From positions 1 through 31,851 of the forward strand of contig CATOAN010000044.1 of NCBI GenBank assembly GCA_951394045.1: DNA of 31,851 nucleotides. The letters run 5' to 3'. This stretch comes from Nitzschia sp. DOCU1 (lineage: Eukaryota > Bacillariophyta > Bacillariophyceae > Bacillariales > Bacillariaceae). The notes below the pieces were generated by a model that saw nothing but the letters and a program-made list of their open reading frames with translations, ran no database searches and had not been told where the DNA came from. The position numbers were made by a program, and so were the translations under genes. Of the stretch, positions 12,216 to 22,640 are shown in pieces; within the stretch, counting starts at the first letter, position 1, and each line of letters begins with the position of its first letter.

Positions 12216-13795
12216 CCCCAGGGCCCATTTACTCTTCGTTCCCCAGGCTCCTTTACTCGCCTTGCCCCAGGCTCTTGTCCTCTGCTTTCCCCAGGCTCCT
12301 TGACTCTTCCTTCCTCAGGCTCCTTTACTCTTCTTTCCCCAGGCCCCATTACTCTTCTTTCCCCAGGCTCTTTTGCTCTTCTTTCCCCTGGCCCTTTTTA
12401 TTCTTCTTTCCCCAGGCTCCTTTCCCATTCTTTCCTCAAGCTCGTTTATTCTTCTTTCCCCAGGTCCCATTACTCTTCTTTCCCCAGGCCCCTTGGCGCT
12501 TCTTTCCTCAGGCCCCTTTACCCTTCTCTCCCAGGCCCCGTTACTCTTCTTTACCCAGGCCCCATTACTCTTCCTTCCCCAGGCCCCTTTACTCTTCTTT
12601 CCCCAGACCCCTTTGCTCTTCTGTCCCCAGGCCCCTTTACTCTTCTTTCCCGAGGCCCTTTTTACTCTTCTTTCCCCAGGCCCCTTTCCTCTTTTTTCCC
12701 CAGGCTCCTTTCCTCTTCTTTCCCCAGGCCCCATTACTCTTCTTTCCCCAGGCACCTAGACTCTTCTTTCCCCAGGCCCCATTACTCTTCTTTCCCCAGG
12801 CACCCTCACTATTCTTCCCCCAGTTCCCTTTTACTCTTCTTTCCCAGGCCCCTTTACTCTTGTTTCCCCAGGCTCCTTGACTCTTCTTTCCCCAGGCCCC
12901 TTTGCTCTTTCTTCCCCAGGCCACCTTACTCTGCTTTCCCCGAGCTCCTTCACTCTTCTTTCACCAAGCCCCTTTACTCTTCTTTCCGCAGGCTCTCTGA
13001 CTCTTCTTTCCCCAGACTCCTTTCCTCTTCTTTCCCCAGGCCCTTTACTCTTCTTTCCCCAGGCGCCGTTCCTCTTCTTTCCCCAGGCCCCGTTACGTTA
13101 CTCTTCTTTCCCCAGGCCTCATTACTTCTTTCCCCAGGCACCTTTACTCTCCTTCCCCCAGGCTTTTGTACCCTTATCTCCTCAGGCTTCCTTACTCTTC
13201 TTCGTTTCCCCAGGCCCCATTACTCTCCTTTCCCCAGGCCCCTGTACGCTTGTTTCCCCAGGCCCCGTTACTCTTCTTTCCCCAGGCCCAGTTGCTCTTC
13301 TTTCCCAAGGCCCTTTTTACTTTTCTGTCCTCAGGCCCCTTTACTCCTCTTTCGCTAGGCCCCTTTACTATTTTTTCCCCAGGCCCTCTTTACTCTTCTT
13401 TCCTCGGGCCCCATTACTCTTCTTTCCCCAGGCACCTTCAATCTTCTTTTCCAAGGCCAAATTTACTCTTCTTTCCCCAAGCTCCTTGACTCTTCCTTCC
13501 CCAGGCTCCCTTTACTCTTCTTTCCCCAGGCCCCTTAACTCTTCTTTCCCAGGCCCCATTACTCTCCTTTCCCTAGACCCCTTTACTCTTCTTCCCCCAG
13601 GCACCATTACTCTTCTGTCCCCAGGCCCCTTGACTCTTTTTCCCCCAGGCTGCTTCCCTTTTCTTTCCCCAGGCAATTTTGCTCTTCTTTACCCAGGCCC
13701 CATTACTCTTCTTTCCCTAGGCCTCATTGCTCTTCTTGCCCCAGGCCCCTTTTACTCTTCTTTCCCCAGGCTCCTTTGCTCTTCTTTCTTCAGGC

Positions 13796-15930
13796 CCCAG
13801 TACTCTTCGTTCCCCAGGCCCCATTACTCTTCTTTCCCCAGGCTCCTTGACTCTTCTTTCCTCAGGCCCCATTACTCTTTTTCCCCCACGGTCCTTTGCT
13901 CTTCTTTCCCCAGCCTCCTTTGATCTTCTTTCCTCAGGCTCCTTTACTCTTCTTTCCTCAGACTCCTTCACTCTTATTTGTTGAGGCTCCTTTACTATTC
14001 TTTCCCGAGACTCCTTGACTCTTCTTGCCCCAGGCCCTTCTACTCTTCTTTCTCCAGCAACTTTCACTCTTCTCACCTCAGGCTCCTTTACTTTTCTTTC
14101 CCCAGTCCCCTTTACTCTTCTTTCCCCGGGTACCTTTTACTCTTCTTTCCCCAGGCCCCTTCGCTCTTCTTTCCCCAGGCTCCTTTCCTCTTCTTTCCCC
14201 AGGCTCCTTGACTCTTCTTTCCCCAGGCCCTTGTCCTCTTCTTTCCCCAGGCCCCGCTTGCGCTTCTTCCCACAGGCTCCCTGACTCTTCTTTCCCCAGG
14301 TTCCTTGCCTCTTCTTCCACCAGGCCTCATTACTCTTCTTTCCCCAGGCTCCTTTGCTCTTCTTTTCTCAGTTCCTTTACTCTTCTTTCCCCAGGCCCTT
14401 GTGCACTTCTTTCCCCAGGCCCCTTGACTCTTCTTTCCCCAGGCCCCTCCAATCTTTTTTTCCTCAGGCTCATTTACTCGTCTTTCCCCAGGCACCACTA
14501 CGCTTCTTTCCCCAGGCTCTTTGACTCCTCTTTCCCCAGGCCTCATTACTCCTACTTTCCGCAGGCACATTTACTCTTATTTCCCCAGGCTCCCTGACTC
14601 TTCTTTCCCCAGGGTCCCTTTCCTCTCCTTTCCCCAGGCCCCTTTCCTCTTCTTTCCCCAGGCTCCTTGACTCTTCTTTCCCCAGGCCCCTTTCCTCTTC
14701 TTTTTCCCCAGGCCCCTTTACTCTTCTTCCCTCAGACTCCTTCACTATTCTTTCCTCAGGCTCCTTAACTCTTCTTTTTCAGGCTCCTGTACTCTTCTTT
14801 CCCCAGGCCCCACTACTCTTCTTTCCCCACGCCCCTTTACTCTTCTTTCCCCAGGCTCCTTTACTCTTCTTTCCCCAGGCACCTCTACTCTTCTTTCCCC
14901 AGGCTCCTTGACTCTTCTTTCCCTAGGCCCCTTTCCTCTTTTTTCCCCAGGCCCCTTTACTCTTCTTTTCCCGGGCCCCTTTACGCTTCGTTCCCCAAAC
15001 TCCTTTACTCTTCTTTCCCCAGGCTCCTTGACTCTTCTTTCCCCAGGCCCCTTTACTCTTCTCTCCCCAGACCTCATTACTATTTTTTCCCCAAGCTCCT
15101 TTACTCTTCTTTCCCCAGGCCCAGTTCCTCTTCTTTCCACAGGGTCATTTACTCTTCTTTGCCCAGGCCCCATTACTCTTATTTCCCCAGGCATCATTGC
15201 TCTTCCTTCCCCAGGCTCCTTGGCTCTTCTTTCCCCAGGCCTCTTTGCTCTTCTTTCCCCAGGCCCCTTTGCTCTTCTTTCCCCAGGACCCTTGACTCTT
15301 CTTTCCCCAGGCTCCTTTGCTCTTCTTTTCCCAGGCTCCTTTACTCTTTTTCGTCAGGCTCCTTGACTCTTCTTGCCCCACGCTCATTTGCTCTTCTCTC
15401 TTCAAGCCCCTTTGCTCTTTTTTTCCCCAAGCTCTTTGACTCTTCTTTCCCCAGGATGCTTTACTCGTCTTTCCGCAGGCCCCAATACTCTTCTTTCCCA
15501 AGGTTCTAGTTTCCTTCTTCCCCCAGGCTCCTTTCTTCTTCTTTTCCCAGGCCCCATTACTCTTCTTCGCAAGGCTCCTTTACTCTTCTTTCCCCAGACC
15601 CCTTTGCTCTTCTTTCTCAGGCTTATTTACTCTTCTTTCCCCAGGCACCTTACTCTTCTTTCCCCAGACTCCTTTCCTCTTCTTTCCCCAGGCCCCTTTA
15701 CTCTTCTTTCCCCAGGCTCCTTTACTCTTCTTTCCCCAGGCCCCTTTGCTCTTCTTTCCCCAGGCCCCTTTACTTTTCTTTCCCTCGGCTCCTTGACTCT
15801 TCTTTCCCCAGGGTCCTTTTCCTCTCCTTTCCCCAGGCCTCATTACTCTTCTTTCCCCAGGCTCCTTGGCTCTTCTTTCCTCAAGCCCCTTTCCTCTTCT
15901 TTACCGAGGCCGTTTTTACTCTTCTTTCCC
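13796..15930. repeat. Orphan satellite segment without higher-order landmarks (2.1 kb)
   Basis: The same 24-bp monomer continues, but none of the landmarks of the 7.5 kb unit occur here and I could not place the segment against any other part of the window by eye. It holds private variants such as TTATTTGTTGAGG near 13975, TCCAGCAACTTTCAC near 14053, CCGCTTGCGCTTC near 14254 and GGTTCTAGTTTCC near 15502. It sits where the end of beta-1 and the first half of the next unit would be expected: about 5.3 kb expected between the GCAATTTTGC and CGCTCC landmarks, 2.29 kb found. It may be an older or separate higher-order family brought in by rearrangement. No gene or foreign element is seen in it. 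Confidence 0.65.
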
Positions 15931-18900
15931 ACGGCTCCCTTACTCTTCTTTTCCCCACGCTCCTTGACTCGTCTTTCCCCAGGCCCCTTTACTCTTCTTT
16001 CCCAAGGCACCCTTTGCTCTGCTTTTCTCAGGCTTCTTTACTCTTCTTTCCCCAGGCTCCCTTACTCTTCTTTCCCATGGCACTGTTGCTCTTCTTCCCC
16101 CAGGCTCCTTTTCCTCTTCGTTCTCCAGGCTCCTTTACTCTTCTTTCCCCAGTCTCCGCTACTCTTCCTTCTTCAAGCTCCTTTTTACTCTCTTTCCCCA
16201 GGCTCCTTGACTCTTCTTTCCTCAGGCTCCTTTACTCTGCTTTCCCCAGGCCATTTACTCTTCGTTCCCCAGGCTCCTTTACTCGTCGTGCCCCAGGCTC
16301 TTGTCCTCTTCTTTCCCCAGGCTCCTTGACTCTTCTTTCCTCATGCTCCTCTACTCTTCTTTCCCCAGGCCCCATTGTTCTTCTTTCCCCCGGCTCCCAT
16401 GCTCTTCTTTCCCCAGGCCCCTTTTAATCTTCTTTCCCCTTGCCCCTTTTACTCTTCTTTCCCCAAGTTCCTGGACTCTTCTTTCCCCTGGCCCTTTTTA
16501 CTCTTCTTTCCCCAGGCTCCTTTCCCATTCTTTCCTCAAGCTCCTTTATGCTTCTTTCCCCAGGCCCAATTACTCTTCTTCCCCAGGCCCCTTGGCGCTT
16601 CTTTCCCCAGGCCCCTTTACGCTTCTCTCCCAGGCCCCGTTACTCTTCTTTCCCCAGGCCCCATTACTTTTCTTTCCCCAGGCCCCTTTACTCGTCTTTC
16701 CCCAGGCCCCTTTACTCGCCGATCCCCAGGCTCCTGGACTCTTCTTTCCCCAGGCCCTTTTTACTCTTCTTACCCCAGGCCCCTATGCTCTTTTTTCCCG
16801 AGGCTCCTTTCCTCTTCTTCCCCCAGGCCCCATTACTCTTCTTGCCACAGGCACCTTGACTCTTCGTTCCCCTGCCCTTTACTCTTTTTTCCCCAGGCAC
16901 CCTCACTATTATTCCCCCAATTCCCTTTTACTCTTCTTTCCCCAGGCCCCTTTACTCTTGTTTCCCCAGGCTCCTTGACTCTTCTTTCCCCAGGCCGCTT
17001 TACTCTTCCTTCCCCAGGCCACCTTACTCTGCTTTCCCCGAGCTCCTTTACTCTTCTTTCCTCAAGCCCCTTTACTCTTCTTTCCGCAGGTTCCTTGACT
17101 CTTCTTTGCCCAGGCTCCGTTGCTCTTCTTTCCCCAGGCCACATTACTCTTCTTTCCACAGGCGCCGTTCCTCTTCTTTCCCCAGGCCCCATTACTCTTC
17201 TTTCCCCAGGCCTCATTACTCTTGTTTCCCCAGGCACCTTTACTCTCCTTCCCCCAGGCTCTTGTACTCTTCTCCCCTCAGGCTCCTTTGCTCTCCTTTC
17301 CCCAGGCCCCTGTACTCTTCTTTCTTCAGGCCCTGTTACTCTTCTTTCCCCAGGCCCAGTTGCTCTTCTTGCCCCAGGCCGTTTTTACTCTTCTTTCCCC
17401 AGGCCCCTTTACACTTCTTTCCCCAGGCTCCTTTACTCTTTTTCCCCCATGCTCCTTTGTTCTTCTTTCCTCAGGCTCCTTGCCTCTTCTTTCCCCAGGC
17501 TCCTTCAATCTTCTTTCCCAAGGCCCCATTTACTCTTCTTTCCCCAAGCTCCTTTACTCTTCTTTCCTCAGGCTCCCTGTACTCTTCTTTCCCCAGGCCC
17601 CATTACTCTTCTCTCCCCAGGCCCCATTACTCTCCATTACCCAGGCCCCTTTACTCTTCTTCCCCCAGGCACCATTATTCTTCTGTCCCCAGGCCCCTTG
17701 ACTCTTTTTCCCCCAGGCTCCATTCCTCTTCTTTCCCCAGGCAATTTTGCTCTTCTTTACCCAGGCCCCATTACTCTTCTTTCCCTAGGCCCCATTGCTC
17801 TTCTTTCCCCAGGCTCCTTTTACTCTTCTTTGCCCAGGCTCCTTTGCTCTTCTTTCTTCAGGCTCCTCTACTCTTCTTCCCCCAGGCACCATTACTCTTC
17901 TTTCCCGAGGCCCCTTTGCTCCTCTTTCCCCGGGCCCCTTTTACTCGTCTTTCCCCAGGCCCCTTTGCTCTTGTTTTTCCCGGGCCTCTTTACTCTTCTT
18001 TCCCCATGCCCCTTTACTCTTCTTCCCCCAGGCTCCGTGACTCTTCTTCCCCCAGGCCCCTATACTCTTCTTTCCCCGGGCCCCTTCCCCAGGCTCCTTC
18101 ACTCTTCTTTCCCCAGGCCCCATTACTCTTTTTTCTCAGTCTCCTTGACTCTTCTTTCCCCAGGCTCCTTTATTCTTCTTTCCCTAGGCCTCTTTCCTCT
18201 TCTTTCCCCAGGCCCCTTTACTCGTCTGTCCCCAGGCTCCTTTACTCTTCTTTCCCCAGGCCCCTTTTACTCTTATTTTCCCCAAGCTCCTTGACTCTTC
18301 TTTCCCCAGGCCCCTTTACTCTTCTTTCCCCAGGCCCCTTTACTCTTCTTTCCCAAGGCTCCTTTACTCTTCTTTTCCCAGGATCCTTTTCTCTTATTTC
18401 CCTGGCCCCATCTATTTATTTTCCCCGGGCCCCATTACTCTTCTTTCCCCGGGCCCCTTTACTCTTCTTTCCCCAAGCTCCTTCACTCTTCTTTCCCCAG
18501 GCCCCTTTACTCTTCTTTTCCCAGACTCCTTGTCCTCTTCTTTCCCCAGGCCCCTTTCCTCGTCTTTACCCATGCTCCTTTACTCTTCTTTCTTCAGGCT
18601 CCCTTACTCTTCTTTCCCCAGGCCCCTTTACTCTTATTTCCCCAGGCTCCGTGACTCTTCTTTCCCCAGGCACCTTTACTCTTCTTTTCCCAGGCTCCTT
18701 TCCTCTTCTTTCCCCAGGCCCCTTTACTCTGCCTTCCTCAGGCCCCGTTTACTTTTCTTTCCCCAAGCTCCTTCGCGCTTCTTTCCCCAGGCCCCTTTAC
18801 TCTTCTTTCCCCAGGCTCTTTTTACTTTTCTTTCCCCAGGTCCCATTACTCTTCTTTTCCCAGGCCCCTTTGCTCTTTTTTCCCCAGGCTCCCTTACTCG

Positions 18901-19241
18901 TCTTTCCCCATGCCCAATCACTCGTCTTTCCCAAGACCTCTTGACTCTACTTTCCCAAGGCCCCTTTACTCTTCTTTCCCGAGGCCCCTTTTACTCTTCT
19001 TTGCCAAGACTCCTTTACTCTTCTTTCCCCAGACCCTTTTATTCTTCGGTCCCCAGGCCCCTTTTCTATCATTTCACCAAGCTCCTTTACTCTTATTTCC
19101 TCAGGCTCCTTTACTCTTTTTTCCCCAGGCACCCTTGCTCTTCTTTCCCCAGGCTCCTTTACTCTTCTTTCCCCAGGCCCCATTGCTCTTCTTTCCCCAG
19201 GCTCCTTTACTCTTCTTTCCCCAGGCCCCTTTACTACTCTT
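15931..19241. repeat. Higher-order repeat copy gamma (3.3 kb, 5' half missing)
   Basis: Only the 3' half of the 7.5 kb unit is present: CGCTCCTTGAC 15958, TTTTCCTCTTCG 16109, GCAATTTTGC 17741, CCATCTATTTATT near 18407, then the junction into alpha-2 at 19242. Spacing from GCAATTTTGC to the next TTTACTATGC (19372) is 1,631 bp, against 1,632 and 1,633 in the other two places where this interval exists. The CGCTCC to TTTTCC interval is 151 bp against 559 bp in alpha-1, a difference of 408 bp, which is exactly 17 monomers. Up to its left edge it resembles the alpha copies. Confidence 0.8.
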
Positions 19242-20928
19242 TCCCAGGCGCCTTTACTCTGCTTTCCCCAGGCAACTTTCCTCTTCTTCCCCCAGGCTCC
19301 GTGACTCTTCTTCCCCAAGCCCCTTTACTCTTCTTTCCCCAGGCTCCTTTCCTCTTGTTTGCCAAGTCTCCTTTACTATGCTTTGCCAAGGCTCCTTTGC
19401 TCTTCTTTCCCCAGGCCCCATTGCCCTTCTTTCCCCAGGCCTCTTTACTGTTCTTTCCCCAGGCTCCTTTACTCTTCTTTCCGCAGGCCCCATTACTCTT
19501 CTTTCTCCAAGCCTCATTGCTCTTCTTTCCCCAGGCTCCTTGACTCTTCTTTCCCCAGGCCCCTTTCCTCTTCTTCACCCAGGCCCCTTTGCTCTTCTTT
19601 CCCCGGGCTCCTTTGCTCTTCTTTCCCCAGGCTCGTCTCCTCTTCTTCCCCCAGGCGCCTTTACTCTTCTTTCCCCAGGCTCCTTTCCTCTTCTTTCCCC
19701 GGGCCCCATCACTCTTCTTGCCCCAGGCTCCTTGACTCTTCATTCCCCAGGCCCCTTGACGCTTCTTTCCCCAGGCCCCTTAACTCTTCTTTCCCCAGGC
19801 CCCTTTCCTCGTCTTTCCCCAGGCTCCTTGACTCTTCTTTCCCCAGACCCCTTTTACTCTGCTTTCCCCAGGCCCCTTTACTCTTCTTTCACCAAGCCCC
19901 GTTACTCGTCTTTCCCCAGGCTCCTTTATTCTTCTTTCCGCAGGTTCCTTTCCTCTTCTTTCCCCAGGCCCTTGTACTCTTCTTTCCCCAAGCTCGTTTC
20001 CTCTTATTTCCTCAGGCTCCTTTACTCTTATTTCCTCAGGCCCCTTTACTATTTTGTTCCAGGCCCCTTTTCTCTTCTTTCCCCAGGCCCCTTTCCTCTT
20101 CTTTCCCCAGACCCCTTTCCTCTTCTTTCCCCGGGCCCCTTTTGCTCTTCTTTCCCAAGGCCCCTTTACTCTTCTTTCCTCAGGCCCCATTTACTCCTCT
20201 TTCCCCAGGCACCTTTACTCTTCTTTCCCCAGAACCCCTTTACTCGTCTTTCCCGAGGCTCCTTGACTCTTCTTTCCCCAGGCCCATTTTGCTCTTTTTT
20301 CCTCAGGCTCCTTTTCTCTTCTTTCTCCAGGCTCCTTCACTCTTCTTTCCCCTGGCCCCATTACTCTTCTTTCCCCAGGCTCCTTTGCTTTTATTTCCTC
20401 AGGCCCCTTTACTCTTCTTTGCCTTGGCCCCTTTACTCTTCTTTCCCCAGGCCCCTTTCCTCGTCTTTCCCCAGGCACCTTGACTCTTCTTTCCCCAGGC
20501 TCCTTGACTCTTCTTTCCCCAAGCCCCTCTACTCTTCTTTCCCCAGGCTCCTTTCCTCTTCTTTCCGCAGGTTCCTTGACTCTTCTTTCTCCGGGCTCCG
20601 TTCCTCTTCCTTCCCCGGGCTCGTTTACTCCTCTTTCGACAGGCCAGCTCTACTCTTTTTTCCCCAAGCACCGTTTCTCTTCTTTCCCCAGGCTCCTTTA
20701 CTCTTCTGTCCTCAGGCTCCTTTACTCTTCTTTCCCCAGGCCCCATTACTTTTCTTTCCCCAGGGCCTCTTTATTCTTCTTTCCCCAGGCTCCTTTCTTC
20801 TTCTTTTTCCAGGCTCCTTTACTCTTCTTTCCCCAGGCCCCATTACTCTTCTTTCGCCAGGCTCCTTTGCTCTTCTTTCCCCAGGCCCCTTTACTCTTCT
20901 TGCCCCAGGCCCCTTTCCTCTTCTTTCC

Positions 20929-20956
20929 CCAGGCTCCATTACTTTCCCCAGGCTCC
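20929..20956. repeat. 19-bp short monomer, alpha-2
   Basis: ATTACTTTCCCCAGG at 20938, homologous to 1694 and also preceded by the uncommon GGCTCC plus ATTAC combination. Confidence 0.8.
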
Positions 20957-21869
20957 TCTAACTCTTCTTTCCCCAGGCTCACTTACGCTTCTTTCCCCAG
21001 GCCCCTTGGCGCTTTTTTCCCCAGGCCCCTTTACTCGTCTTTCCCAGGCCCCGTTACTCTTCTTTCCCCTGGCTCCTTTGCCCTGTTTCCAGGATCCTTG
21101 ACTCTTCTTTCCCCAGGCCCCTCGAATCTTGTTTCCCCAGGCACCTTTGCTCTTCTTGCCCCAGGCCCCATTATTCTTCTTTCCCCAGGCCCCTTGACTA
21201 TTTTTATCCCAGGCTCCTTTGCTCTTCTTTCCCCAGGCCCCTTGGATCTTCTTGCCCCGGGCTCCCTTACTCTTCTTTCCCCGGGCCCCTTTTACTCTTC
21301 TTTCCCCAGGCCCCTTTACTCTTGTTTCCCTCGGCTCCTTGACTCTTCTTTCCCCAGGCCCTTTACTCTTCTTTCCCCAGACCCCTTTGCTCTTCTCTCC
21401 CCAGGCCCCTTTACTCTTCTTTCCCCAGGCTCCTTGACTCTTCTTTCCCCAGGCCCTTATTACTCTTCTTTCCCGACGCCCCTTTCCTCGTCTTTCCCCA
21501 GGCTGAGTTACGCATCTTTCCCCAGGCCCCTTTACTCTTCTTTCCCCTCCTCTTCTTTCCCCAGACCCCTTTCCTCTTCTTTCCCCAGGCCCCTTTACTC
21601 TTCTTCCCGAGGCCCCTTTACTCTTCTTTCCCCAGGCTCCTTGACTCTTGTTTCCCCAGGCCCTTCACTCTTCCTTCCCAGGCTCCTTTCCTCTTCTTTC
21701 CCCAGGCTCCTTTGCTCTTCTTTCCCCAGGCCCCTTTACTCTTGTTTCCCCAGGCCCCTTTACTCTTCTTTCCCGAGGCCCCTTTACTCTTATTTTTCCC
21801 AAGCCCCTTTCCTCTTCTTTCCCCAGACCCCTTTCCTCTTCTTTCCCCAGGCCCCTTTACTCTTTATTG

Positions 21870-22640
21870 CCGACCCTCTTTTCTATTTTTTCCCAAGGCC
21901 CCTTTTTCTCGTCGATCCCCAGGCTCCATGACTCTGGTTTCCCCGGGCCGCTCCACTCTTCTTTCCCAAGGCTCCTTTTCTCTTGTTTCCCGAGGCCCCT
22001 TTACTCTTGTTTCCCCAGGCCCCTTTTACCCTTCCTTCCACAGGCCACATTACTCTTCTTTCCCCGGGCCCCTTTCCTCTTCCTTCCCCAGGCCCCTTTA
22101 CTCTTCTTTCCCCAGGCCCCATTACTCTTCTTTCCCCAGGCCCCACTACTCTTTTTGTTAACCAGGCTTCTTGACTCTTCTTTCCCCAGGCTCCTTTTCT
22201 CTTCTTTCCCCAAGCCCCTTTGCTCTTATTTCCCCGGGCTCCTCGACTCGTCTTTCCCTAGGCTCCTTTCCTCTTCCCTTTCCTCTTCTTTCCCCAGGCC
22301 CCTTTACTCTTCTTTTCCCAGGCTCCTTTACTCTTCTTCCCCAAGGCCCCTTGACACTTTTTTCCCTCAGGCCCCTTTACTCTTCCTTCCCCAGACTCCT
22401 TTGCTCTTTTTCCCAGGCTCCTTTGCTTTTCTTTCCCCAGGCTCCTTGACTCTTCTTTCCCCAGACTCCACGACTCTTCTTCCCCCAGGCCCCTTTTACT
22501 CTTCTTTCCCCAAGCCCCTTGACTCGTCTTTCCCCAGGCCCTTTTTACTCTTCGTTACCCAGACTCCTTTCCTCTTCTTTCCCTAGGCTCCTTTACTCTT
22601 CTTACCCCAGGCTCGTTTACTCTTCTTTCACCAGGTTACT
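21870..22640. repeat. TTAACC block, alpha-2 copy
   Basis: Spacings are 288 and 470 bp. The second interval is 50 bp shorter than in alpha-1, mostly explained by the two-monomer loss near 22299. The opening site is mutated to CCGACCCTC. Confidence 0.8.

Larger units (their letters stand above)
7522..13795. repeat. Higher-order repeat copy beta-1 (6.27 kb, 3' end missing)
   Basis: Matches alpha-1 landmark by landmark: TTTACTATGC 7653, short unit 9216, CCGAAGCTC 10162, TTAACCAGGC 10379, TCACCAGGTT 10898, ATTCAATCCCC 11181, CGCTCC 11405, TTTTCCTCTTCG 11483 and again at 12082, GCAATTTTGC 13673. After 13673 it follows alpha-1 for about 120 bp and then diverges, so the last 1.5 kb of the unit (including the CCATCAATTTATT landmark) is absent. 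ATTCAATC to CGCTCC is 224 bp, the beta state. CCGAAGC to TTAACC is 217 bp against 274-288 in the other copies, a loss of about three monomers. Around 13095-13130 several units are irregular (a GTTACGTTAC stutter and a shortened ATTACTTCTTT unit). Confidence 0.8.
1..19241. repeat. Super-repeat copy 1, about 19.2 kb (alpha-1, beta-1, orphan segment, gamma)
   Basis: This is the largest period visible. Landmarks in 1-11405 reappear in the same order 19.17-19.25 kb downstream: TTTACTATGC 131 to 19372 (19,241), TTAACCAGGC 2911 to 22158 (19,247), ATTCAATCCCC 3713 to 22911 (19,198), GCAATTTTGC 6021 to 25192 (19,171), TTTACTATGC 7653 to 26825 (19,172), and the beta landmarks at 10379 and 11181 (both 19,241). 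The start is set at base 1 because the same junction phase (TCCCAGGC after a shortened unit) recurs at 7522, 19242 and 26694. The true start of the super-repeat may lie upstream of the window, and only one full period is visible. Confidence 0.75.

Noticed and set aside
13978..14070. A possible foreign insertion around the TTGTTGAGG and CCAGCAACTTTCAC variants
   Set aside because: The 24-bp rhythm and the CTTCTT/CCAG anchors continue through the stretch; these are diverged monomers, not inserted sequence.
16375..18294. A 639-codon open frame crossing gamma
   Set aside because: Same cause as above; homologous regions in alpha-1 and alpha-2 are broken into different frames, so no reading frame is kept between copies.
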